The position numbers and the translations under genes were made by a program. Of a DNA stretch of 25,710 bases, positions 1-8,287 are shown in pieces (positions within the stretch are counted from its first letter, which is position 1; the number at the start of each line of letters is the position of its first letter). This DNA is from Lingula anatina (taxonomy: Eukaryota; Brachiopoda; Lingulata; Lingulida; Lingulidae). The notes under the pieces are model-generated. The model was not told where the DNA came from and made no database searches. It worked only from the letters and a program-made list of their open reading frames with translations. The stretch spans positions 205,446-231,155 of the forward strand of contig NW_019774502.1 of NCBI RefSeq assembly GCF_001039355.2, read 5' to 3'.

Positions 1-576
1 TATTTTAGTAATACGTCATGTAGAGTTAAATCCTTTTAAAGGAGAGTTATACAGATGTATAATTACCTTTAACTGCTCTTTCCTCCAATGGAGCGGCTTT
101 AAAATAAAGACAATGACATATGTTTGAGAATAAGATTCTTGTAGCTATTTAAAAGTGGCTCTGAAAGTGCTAAAAAGTCTCATTTGCTGATATTCCAATT
201 TAACGTTTAAATCCTGTAAACAAATAAGGGGCGTTCACCAACAGCACCCTCGTATAACTTAAACTTATTTCCTATATGTTTAATTTGTATATATTATACT
301 CATTGTTTATCTAATCCATTTGTCACTATCAATCTTTGCAATTTTACTATATTGGTGTTATTATAGTAACGCTGCACACATGTCTATATTAAGATATCTT
401 ACATTTACTTAGCGTTTTTTTAATAAATTTTGTAATCAGCCAGCCTGCCCTTAGTCTCCCCCCCCCTTTCCGTCTCTAGGAATTAGATTCTGGACAGTGA
501 AGTAAAACAAGGGTCGCCTTACTCTCTTCCTCCCCCCCACTCTCTCATTCTCTCTCTCTTTCTTTCCAAAACTTAC

Positions 577-625
577 CATTAACAGCCAATACACACACAA
601 GAAGAAGAATCACAACACCCTTCAT
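577..625 (-). CDS. Cys-rich secreted peptide, exon 1 only (copy A, partial)
   Basis: The ATG at 625-623 opens a 49-nt exon encoding MKGVVILLLVCVLAVN plus one base, followed by a GTAAGT donor (GT at 576-575). It is identical to exon 1 of the complete copy B gene except for one silent change (CTT against CTA). The peptide is a short hydrophobic signal sequence. In copy B the next exon lies 911 bp further along the minus strand, so here exons 2 and 3 would fall left of the window. Whether this copy is intact cannot be told. A TATATAAAG on the minus strand at 1394-1386, also present in copy B, could be its promoter if a 5' leader intron exists; that is speculative. Confidence 0.7.
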
Positions 626-982
626 TATTGATGTAACGTGGCGTCAACTGCAAAGAACTTCAAAATGCTGTTGAACCTCAAGTCACGAAATACTAGTAGA
701 CTGTGCAATATGCTGAAACAACATATGGTCTTATTCCCAGACCTGGAGGGGGAGGGGGGAGGGGGGGGGGGAGTAAGGGAAGTTTAAACGTGGGCATCAG
801 AATCTTAAACTGAATGGGGATTTAAGATAAATGAAATACGGTACATGTCTTTTATGATTTCATATTAATTTCCTATCCATACATATAGCTGGGTCCTGCT
901 GTGGGTAGACAACCAAGGGAGTTTCTAGAATTACCTTGAAGTCCCCCTCTATAAACGAGACAATGTTGACAAACAAGCTACA

Positions 983-1150
983 CAGGCCCGTAGCCAGGGG
1001 GGGTTCGGGGGGTTCGAAAGAACCGCCCCTTTTGCTGGGAAAAGGTCCACTCTGGGTAAAATTTGATCTACGTACATGAAGTTTTTATGGAAAAAGGTCC
1101 ACTTTTTCAGAAAAAGAACCCCCCTTTTGAAATTGCTGCCTACGGGCCTG
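983..1150. mobile_element. 168-bp non-autonomous TIR element (MITE), 5-bp target duplication
   Basis: It begins CAGGCCCGTAG and ends CTACGGGCCTG, a perfect 11-bp terminal inverted repeat. Flanks are CTACA (978-982) and CCACA (1151-1155). Copy B carries the uninterrupted site with a single CCACA (12712-12716), so this is an insertion with a 5-bp target-site duplication that has one mismatch. The interior has G-runs, a TTCGAA core and two AAAAGGTCCACT-like stretches. No ORF. A relative lies at 10348-10542. The superfamily is not assigned. Confidence 0.85.
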
Positions 1151-1675
1151 CCACATGTGAGTGATTAAGAGTTTGAAAGTTGTATTCAAAGGGTGTCACT
1201 ATGATTATATAATTGTGAGATCTATTGTATCATAATTCGCAAGTACTTGCTCTATGAGCAACGTTATTTTGAGATCATTCAACAACCGATACGTTATTTG
1301 CAAGTGTCAGTCTGCTGATGATAACAAGATAAATACTCATCTTAATTAGGTCAAATCAGTTTGAGATCGAACACGTTTGGGAATACTTTATATATTGGGC
1401 TCAAGGTCAGAGATCTCACATCACAATAACGGGCCTACCCAGAAATTCAAATATACCACCGTGGAGAGTACTGTACCTTGAGCTGGTACAATCCAAGAGG
1501 AGGAAGTAAATTACATTTTTTTTTGCTTTAGTTTTTATGTGTAGGTTCCCACGTCCCTATGACTAGCGAGGTTATCTTCTATCAGCTGTGACATCATACT
1601 GTATATACTCAGCGATAATAAATAAACAGGTCCAGATAATCGACTCATTGGAAGGCGAACCTTTCTTTCATTATG

Positions 1676-1835
1676 ACTCACCCTGAGTCCTTGGACCGTC
1701 CAATATCACTCGCCCTGAGTCCTCGGACCGTCTAATTTCACTCATCCTAAGGTATCGAACCGTCCAATATCACTCATCTTAAGTCCTCGTACCGTCCAAT
1801 ATCACTCACCGTAAGTCCTCGAACCGTCCAATGCC
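1676..1835. repeat. 32-bp minisatellite, 5 units (copy A)
   Basis: Five head-to-tail 32-bp units, each starting ACTCA/ACTCG and containing the core CCGTCCAAT. Units differ by a few bases. The array lies between the divergent gene pair. Copy B has six units at 13229-13420. There are no spacers between units, so it is a simple minisatellite. Confidence 0.9.
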
Positions 1836-2462
1836 ACTCAAGCCTGGGTCTCATGATTCATTTAACTTTGTAGTATGAGTGGATGTCTCTACAGTATTCT
1901 ATGTTCCTCGGGGTGATGTCTTTCTGGACTATGATATGAGTGATACCCAAGGTACAGAATCCTATACTTAGAGAGACAGTACGTGGATATAGAATGTAGC
2001 GACAAAATGTTTAACTTTTCACGAGCTCTTTGGAATATTTTCAGTATTTGCCAACCATCCACCCACCGCCTGTCCCAAAAAATCAAAATACAGAGAATAG
2101 TTTCTTATCGACATTGCTGCTTCTTTGATTTGAAAATGCCAATCTAGCGATCACGTGAATTGCTTCAATTATAACGCATACGACCCATGCGTATATTTTC
2201 GTTACATACATTGTATTAACTCCATAGCAGACATAAGCCCCTGTTACACCGGTCTTGTGATCGCTTGGAGAACGCGCGTTTTGCCCAAGTTCACCCCTTC
2301 AAAGTTGGAGCTCCGGCAGTATCTGATACTCAACAATGAATTCTTTGTTAGTAAAGCTAATCTTGCACAATTTTTTTGACATAATTGTGAAATTGGGTTA
2401 AAGTTCGTGTTCCACCATTCTGAAGCACAGTGTAATAGGGGGTTAAGTGTTCCATACTAGTA

Positions 2463-3025
2463 GTAAGAGACGAGTTTTACAGGCCCCTCCCATCAAGGAG
2501 GTATGTAAATGTATAGTGAGCAAAGAAGCGTAAAGGAGGAGGTTCTGAGGAGGTATTTTTGTATGGTATTTTTTATGTAATTGTATAGCGAGCAAAGAAG
2601 GGTAAAGGAGGGGGTTGTATGGTTATTTTTAGCTTGATCTAATTTCAGGAGTTATCGGAAAAAAGTTTTGGATTATTTATTTATTTATTAAAGGGCAATT
2701 TCGACTCCCTTTTTCTAGAAATGCGCAGAAGAATGCGTTTGGCGCGCCCGCACCCGTCTCGTGTTTGTGAATATACAGCCGAATATATGCGTTAAGGCTT
2801 GCATGAGCTATTGCTAGAAACCTCTTAAAATACAATGCACCCAAGCGGTCTGCGCCAACCATGCAGTAAATTGATTTTGTCATTACGCTTCTTTGCTAGC
2901 TATACAATTACATAAGAAATACCATACAAAAATACCTCCTCAAAACCTCCTCCTTTACGCTTCTTTGCTCACTATACATTTACATTCCTCCTTGATGGGA
3001 GGGGCCTGTAAAACTCGTCTCTTAC
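2463..3025. mobile_element. Foldback-type element, internally deleted form (copy A)
   Basis: Terminal inverted repeats start GTAAGAGACGAGTTTTACAG and extend well past 80 bp, including the block with CCCCTCCCATCAAGGAGG. The element is a shortened version of the 2.6-kb element in copy B. The left arm runs to about 2884 and then jumps straight to the end of the right arm. The junction sits at TTAC, which both parental sites share. No target duplication is evident. It ends about 110 bp upstream of the ETS/ISRE promoter motifs of the mini-gene. Confidence 0.8.
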
Positions 3026-3123
3026 AACTCATACCACAATAAAGAGGGTGAAGATATAACAGTATTTCACTTCAATCAGTGCACGGGTGAAGAGCACGTC
3101 TCTGTCAGGTACAATGCAGTCAA

Positions 3124-3146
3124 CTTCCGGTGTCAGTTTCAGTTTC
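3124..3146. promoter_or_regulatory. ETS core plus ISRE (IRF-type) motif, copy A promoter
   Basis: CTTCCGG (3124-3130) is an ETS core (GGAA on the minus strand). AGTTTCAGTTTC (3135-3146) reads GAAACTGAAACT on the other strand, an exact match to the GAAANNGAAA pattern bound by IRF proteins. The ISRE ends 54 bp before the TATA box and is conserved with the same spacing in copy B. Binding is inferred from the motif only. Confidence 0.6.
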
Positions 3147-3200
3147 GCGGGTTCTTGGTATCGTGTGCGTCACCTTATCTCAGATATCTGGTTAGCCGGG

Positions 3201-3207
3201 TATAAAA
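3201..3207 (+). promoter_or_regulatory. TATA box of mini-gene, copy A
   Basis: TATAAAA lies 103 bp before the ATG at 3304, preceded by GC-richer sequence. A start of transcription near 3230 would leave a leader of about 75 nt. Copy B keeps the box and spacing (16852-16858). Confidence 0.75.
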
Positions 3208-3303
3208 ACCTCACTCGCCCTCACGAGGTCTCCTAATCTGAGTCACCCGGTGTGCATGAAACATCAAGTTAAAGGCACGATCATCTGATCTCTCATTTTG
3301 AAA

Positions 3304-6300
3304 ATGAATAGCTCCAAGAAAGTTGCGGTTGTCTGTCTGGTAGTCCTCTTACTGGCTACTTATTTAGGTAAGAGGTTGTTATTAGTGTTTTCATGCATAC
3401 GAGGAGAATAACATTTTTATTAGTACTCTATATCTTTGTTGATTATGATACTGTTCATATTTAAGAAATCACGAAATCATGTACCAAATGTTTTCACAAT
3501 AGGAAATGTTCATTTGGAAAACCTCGATGGAAAAGTAGACATAAAGTCAACAGAGTATAGAATTATTAGAAGAGTTGTGGCAAATCCTTATCTAGTTTAA
3601 ATGTGTGGTATTTACCAGGTCCAATATATAGTTCTATGTCGATGGATATATCTTATCTCCCAAATATTCCATCTTAATGCCGATAAATAGCTTGCTATTG
3701 ATACTATAAATCTACAATCTGTTGACATTAACGGCCCCACATTGCAAATGAAACTCTTCCACTATCATAGACACATAGCTATGGCCATTTGAAAATAATC
3801 AAGATTGCGTCACTAATGAAGGGAAATTATTTTTATGTACAGCGATCAAAAAGGGCAGGCAGCCTGAGTTTAGGGGTCTGTTTGTGCTGCCTTTTCTACG
3901 CCAGCATGAGTTTTACTTTTCTAAAAACCACGTGCACTGCACTGCGACATTCAGGGTGATCGACTCCCGTTGAAGACGTTCTCAGTTGTCAGACAACGGG
4001 AACATTTTAGAGAGCAAATCAACTACCACTTCTGATTTCTAATCGTTTTTTTTAAATTACATGTATGTTCAATTTTTATGTATTTACAGGGCAGGAGGTT
4101 GAGGCTATGTCTAGTACCGTTACAACCAAACAGACCACTGCCAAACCAAAGAGTACCACGCCAAAGAGTGAGTATCGAATATTAAAAATGTTATAACCAA
4201 GATGAAATTTGAGATAATGAGAAATTTAAATCCAATACAGAATTTTACGCTGAAAACAGAGATTATGTTTTTTTTTTTTTACCATTCGATGTCAGTTTCA
4301 AACTCAGTATTAAATTTAATTTCCTCGTCATTTCAGTATAATATGACTGGATGAATCAAAATATCCACTTTGATATCAAGACAGGACCTATTCATTCATT
4401 TACATATTCATTTACACTGCATCACAGAAATTAGTACGTCATCAGACGAACAAAATTATTCCCCATAAAGTTCAAATGGGTCCGCCTCATTCAGGCTATC
4501 AAACTAAGAAAACCATTCCTTGAAACTTCTCAAATAAACTTTAAATACCAAGGGTTTTTATTTATGTCAATACGCTTGGATCATGCGTTATTAAAATTGA
4601 AAGCTTAGATCAACCAGTAAGTTAAATAACGGGGGTAAATAAATGTACGCTCAATCCGGAAGTGATTTCGTTATCTTCATAAAAATGTCATTTATCTTGC
4701 ATTTATTTATTTATTTATCAACTGTCATAGAATAATTGACACACCCTTCACATATACACTTATAAGTGGGACTGCGTGCACATATTTCATCATAGTTTTC
4801 ATTCGCTGATGTTTTAAATCATCTTTTTTTTTTTTTAATTTCAGATGCAGCAGCGTCCTTTACCGGATTCCCGAAAAGTAAGTCACGTGATTAGTAACAA
4901 CATAATGCATTTGTCCTGATAACCAAAATCACCCTAACCCGTCCCACTTAAATGCACGTCTAGCAGGTTGAAAATTTCTGTACTTTTTGCATTTAATGGT
5001 TCTTTATGATAGGGACACCTAGCTGGAACCAAGGGTGTTTTTATGGGAGGACCTTCTGAAACGAAGGGGAACTTATGGGAGGAACGACATGGAACTAAGG
5101 GGGAGAACTTTAGGGGGAGAAATACCCAGCTGAAAACTAAGTGTGTTCTTATTGGGAGGAACACCTAGCTGAAATTAAGGGTGATCTTTAGGGGAGGAAC
5201 TTCTGAGAAAAGGGTGCTCTTTATTGGAGGAGCACCCTGATTTAAGCGTTCTCTTATGGGAGGAACACATGAACTTAAGCTAGTTCTTGTGGGAGGAACA
5301 CACGTACCTAAGCCTGTTCTTGTTGGAGGAATACTTGAAACTAAGGGTTGCTTTATGCGAGGAAGAGCTTTAGCTTTGTCCCAACCAATCAGAGGTGATT
5401 TATTTACTGCTCAAGACCACTGTTACGTTCTTGAAATCCACGATTTTGAAGTTTAAAATGCACTGCAAAGCACCAAGCAACACCTTAGATACCGGGTACC
5501 TATATCTTCAGCTAATATTCTACTGAATGACAAAAGCAGCCTCTTCCCTGCCCACCCTATGAGTATGAAGACCACTTGAAATATTCCCTCCTGTGTAGTT
5601 TACTGCCAGTACATTCATGATGTTAGACCGAAAATTGTAGCTATGAATCCATGGTGAACACGCCCCAGTAGAACTTTAACCAATGCAGATAATAAATACA
5701 CATGTACGCTTTAAATATCTCCCACACAAATTACCAATTGTGCCGCTATCTTTTTGGCATTGTCTGGTAACAATTCAGATATCAGTCCTGATTATTTATC
5801 AAAATGACGCAGCGTTTGTCTCGATATATATGTAACGACAATCGTAGTACCCTGGTGGGCTGTAGGTTAAACGATCTTAACACATGCGGAATCAATACAT
5901 TGACTACATGCTATGTAAATCCATAAAAGTCGAATAAGAGAGCATTCACATCGAGAAGGACCGATGTCCAGCAAGGCTGAGACCTAAATATGGCGGACCT
6001 ACATGAGAGAAAGACCGCTTAATCCTTTAATGGTCTCTCAATGACATTCATTGGCATTTATTGAGAGACCATTAAAGGATTACGCGGTTTTCCTTTCATG
6101 TAGGTCCGCCATATTTGGGTCTCGGCCTTGCTGGACCTCGGCTCTTCTCGATGTGAATGTTCTCTGAGACCCTATTCTCATAGACATCATCGGTCTACGT
6201 ATATATAACTCTACGGGGACTCTAGTTGAGTGCAATTAACTTAATTGAAGGATACGCCTCCTTTTGTTCCCAACATACACGTGTAATCACAATCTTTTCT

Positions 6301-6968
6301 GCATTCTACCCAATGCCAGGAGGGGGATTGTCTTTAAGCTGATTGCACTCAGCAAGTGTCTCCTTAGGGCGCATTCCCATAGATTTTAGATCGATCTATC
6401 CCCGTGGGGAGTCTCACTAGATTACTGTCAGATAATCCGGCTTAAATGTCCGTCCCGCCTGCTACAAGCTGTAAGGGGGTAATTAACTTTAGTGTCCGCT
6501 CGGCTGACAACTATTTAGCGTGAACCCCCAGGGAGTTAGGTCGATCTAGTTGGATCGATCTAATCTCTGGGAATGGGGTCTTAGAGTTGGATCGATCTAT
6601 GTAGACGGATGGTGTATATTGGAATGGGGTCGTAAATAAGACGGTCTAGGTGTTAATCATTAACCTTGTCCTTACTGATTGAAAGCAGGTGCAGTATCTA
6701 ATCTTATTTGACTAGTGCTGATTTATCTAGGGCCCAAGTAAAAATTTTAACTAGTGTTCGATTATTTTTCATTTTATTTTTTAATTTGTCATACACCATA
6801 ACTAAAAAATCCGTCCCTCATATTATAACGCAAATTTGGTTGCAAGATCCCATCCAATTGCCACATGTTTTGCAAATAATAAATGATAACCCATGTAACT
6901 TATGGCTGTTTGTTACAGGTGTAGTCGTGGCAACGATGGTAAGCCTAGCAGCCTGGAGACGTTTATAA
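3304..6968 (+). CDS. 74-residue secreted or membrane mini-protein, 4 exons (copy A)
   Basis: Exons are 3304-3367, 4090-4167, 4845-4877 and 6919-6968, all with GT-AG junctions and all introns in phase 1. The ATG has A at -3 and follows a TATA box by about 100 bp. Predicted parts: signal peptide at residues 1-22 or 1-27 (lysines 5-6, then VAVVCLVVLLLATYLG); a Thr/Lys/Pro-rich, probably O-glycosylated stretch at residues 31-47 (TTAKPKSTTPK); a short NAAASFTGFPK hinge; and a hydrophobic C-terminal run at residues 60-71 ending WRRL. The run is short for a membrane span, and the terminal RRL argues against a standard GPI signal. I do not recognise the family. The near-identical paralogue with the same exon sizes in copy B supports the model. 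The function is unknown; the promoter suggests induction by IRF-like factors (inference). Confidence 0.8.
5001..5375. repeat. Intron-3 minisatellite of about 33-38 bp units (copy A)
   Basis: About eleven imperfect units run head to tail, each with a TCTTATGGGAGGAACAC-like core followed by an ACTAAGGG-like tail. It sits in intron 3 of the mini-gene. Copy B has about nine units at the matching place (18643-18950). Short open frames through it come from the repeat and are not coding. Confidence 0.8.
5938..6164. mobile_element. 227-bp near-palindromic MITE, copy A only
   Basis: Almost the whole element is one inverted repeat. The left end GAGAGCATTCACATCGAGAA pairs with the right end TTCTCGATGTGAATGTTCTC, and the arms continue through AATATGGCGGACCTACATG to a loop around 6050. 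Copy B lacks it, with CTAA|GGCCC at the empty site. Flanks are TAA on the left and TGA on the right, which could be a 3-bp target duplication of the PIF/Harbinger type with one mutation. No coding capacity. Confidence 0.8.
6363..6582. repeat. GATCGATC-containing TIR repeat, copy A
   Basis: The ends CATTCCCATAGATTTTAGAT and the complement of GATCTAATCTCTGGGAATG form imperfect terminal inverted repeats, each with a GATCGATC-like palindrome just inside. The same unit occurs at 19686-19905 and, inverted, at 24811-25027. A weaker outer pair of similar ends (about 6168 and 6635) suggests that this unit is nested inside, or is part of, a larger related element. Confidence 0.65.
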
Positions 6969-7185
6969 AGATGACAAGGTCAAAATACAGTGCTCCTGAC
7001 AGTGACACGGTCCTATGCAATGCGATGTGATTCAGTGAAAAAAAAAGCAACTCTCGTGTGAACAAAGTCACGCAAAGAACTACCCCATGATGTGGAGCAG
7101 GATTTTAAACTGAGCCAGTATGATTGGGACGTAGAGAACCTTGCAGTTTTTTTTTTTTTTTTTTTTTTTTCTTTTGTCAACATCG

Positions 7186-7221
7186 GCTGTTTCCGTGGGT
7201 TATCAATAATACGGAAACAGC
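7186..7221 (+). other. 3' UTR hairpin in mini-gene transcript, copy A
   Basis: GCTGTTTCCGT (7186-7196) and ACGGAAACAGC (7211-7221) are perfect complements separated by 14 bases. The hairpin lies just after a long T-run in the predicted 3' UTR. Copy B carries the same hairpin near 20507-20542. A role in RNA stability or processing is possible but not shown. Confidence 0.5.
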
Positions 7222-7337
7222 TGAAGTGCTTGTAATAAATTTGTACACGAGAATCAGTGAATTGATTATTCTAAAGTGCTCTCGTAAGCAATATCTTTTT
7301 TTGTTCTCTTTATCGCCTTAGCATGTTTGTTTGGGAC

Positions 7338-7343
7338 AATAAA
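7338..7343 (+). terminator. Polyadenylation signal, mini-gene copy A
   Basis: AATAAA about 370 nt after the stop codon, kept in copy B (20658-20663). Another AATAAA at 7234-7239 could be an alternative signal. The duplicated homology ends only about 30 bases later. Confidence 0.6.
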
Positions 7344-7375
7344 CGTAAATATTTATCAAATGTTTGTTACTGATT

Positions 7376-7378
<3 letters not shown>

Positions 7379-7425
<47 letters not shown>

Positions 7426-7426
7426 N
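7379..7426. repeat. Long T homopolymer ending in an N
   Basis: About 47 T bases run to an N at 7426. It marks the right edge of duplication copy A and is probably of uncertain length in the assembly. Confidence 0.9.
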
Positions 7427-7505
7427 TTAATCAACAAAATTAAAACTAGAATTTGTACCCCCAGATTATGTGATTACTGGTAAATAGCCTGGTATAAGTT
7501 AAGTG

Positions 7506-7511
7506 TTTATT
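7506..7511 (-). terminator. Polyadenylation signal of HEPN gene
   Basis: TTTATT on the plus strand reads AATAAA on the minus strand, about 132 nt past the stop codon of the HEPN exon. It faces the mini-gene polyadenylation signal less than 200 bp away, so the two genes are tail to tail. Confidence 0.5.
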
Positions 7512-7642
7512 TGGGGGGCAATGTTAAAAGCTTTGACACAGAAAATTAACAAAAGATTTTCCTACAGATATGTAAGAACTTTTTGTTTGTCCACATGGTC
7601 AAAACAAATTCATTTTGTGAAGTAAACCACAGCAGTTGTCGA

Positions 7643-8247
7643 TTAAAGCGAAAGCCACCTCCTGCCCTTGCAAAGATACGTGGTATGATTTGTCACTGTT
7701 CCTTGAATAGGGGCCTTCTTGTCACTTGATATATTCCCTAGGTGTAATGTTATTTGCCTATAACTCATGATGTCCATTTTGGCAGTCTCAATTTCTCGTT
7801 TCTCCACGCCCAGTGTGATAAGACTGGGAGCAATGCTGTTCCACAGTTTTTTAAATTCCAGTTCGTTTACCATATCGGTGCCTCTGTGTACTAGTTGATT
7901 CCTGTGGTACTTGATATTTATGATAGCCTCTATCTCTGGTGTCAGAAGGATGTCTGCTTTTGCTTTAGCTTTTTCTGAGCAATTCCAACCGTACCATTTG
8001 GCCGGGACAGTAGGATGAAATTGGCGGATCAGAAAAAATAGCAGAGTCACGTCCCAGTCGTCCATGTTCCGCGCAGATTGATTCTTTGACAGGAAAAGCA
8101 GCTCATGTTGTGATTTGGGAGCAAACCTTTTAAATCTGTATTTGATATTCTGTTTATTCCGCTTCAGAAACTTTTCCACTGTCTCTCCATTCTGAAGAAT
8201 TGTTGTAGTGAAGTAATGTCGCAATGCGACCGCTCCCAAGTGCACTG
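7643..8247 (-). CDS. HEPN_DZIP3-type domain protein, terminal exon
   Basis: The frame is open for 214 codons from an ATG at 8287, but a pyrimidine-rich acceptor ending TTTAG lies just inside it (AG at 8249-8248). The exon therefore probably starts at 8247, leaving about 201 residues. Features match the HEPN domain of invertebrate DZIP3-like proteins: LGAVALRHYF near the start, then DDWDVTLLFFLIR, a WYGW segment, and a long helix carrying IKYHRNQLVH. The Arg (codon 7903-7901) and His (7888-7886) form the RX4H motif typical of RNase-active HEPN domains, so RNA cleavage is plausible. No RING, death or NACHT domain is visible; about 55 residues follow the domain core. Upstream exon(s) needed in phase 1 were not found with confidence. 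It is not repeated right of copy B. Confidence 0.75.
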
Positions 8248-8287
8248 CTAAATGATAAAGAACAGCAAAATTAATATAAACACACAT

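Larger units (their letters stand above)
1..7375. repeat. Long direct duplication, copy A (left end off window)
   Basis: The first bases of the window recur from about 11768. The two stretches can be followed side by side, with mostly single-base differences and a few large indels, as far as the T-run after 7375. The copy holds exon 1 of a minus-strand Cys-rich gene, a 32-bp minisatellite, a collapsed foldback element and the complete four-exon plus-strand mini-gene. Its left limit is not visible because the window opens inside it. The two start codons of the plus-strand gene are 13650 bp apart. Confidence 0.95.

Noticed and set aside
1676-1835. Regular 32-bp repeats resembling a CRISPR array
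   Set aside because: Units are directly adjacent without unique spacers, in a clearly eukaryotic locus; a minisatellite explains it.
1889-2086. 65-codon minus-strand frame conserved in length at 13489-13686
   Set aside because: Conservation follows from the duplication itself; most differences between copies change amino acids, there is no signal peptide or known motif, and codon use is unremarkable. Not fully excluded.
2155-2379. Plus-strand frame shared with 13752-13940
   Set aside because: Frame ends differ after small indels between copies, and no domain is seen.
5256-5456. Frame with repeating GGTH-V/L motifs
   Set aside because: A translation of the intron-3 minisatellite; the unit length is not a constant multiple of three and the frame is not kept across the array or in copy B.
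6919-6968. GPI-anchor signal at the mini-protein C-terminus
   Set aside because: The hydrophobic run is only about 12 residues and is followed by Arg-Arg-Leu, unlike the uncharged tail of GPI signals.
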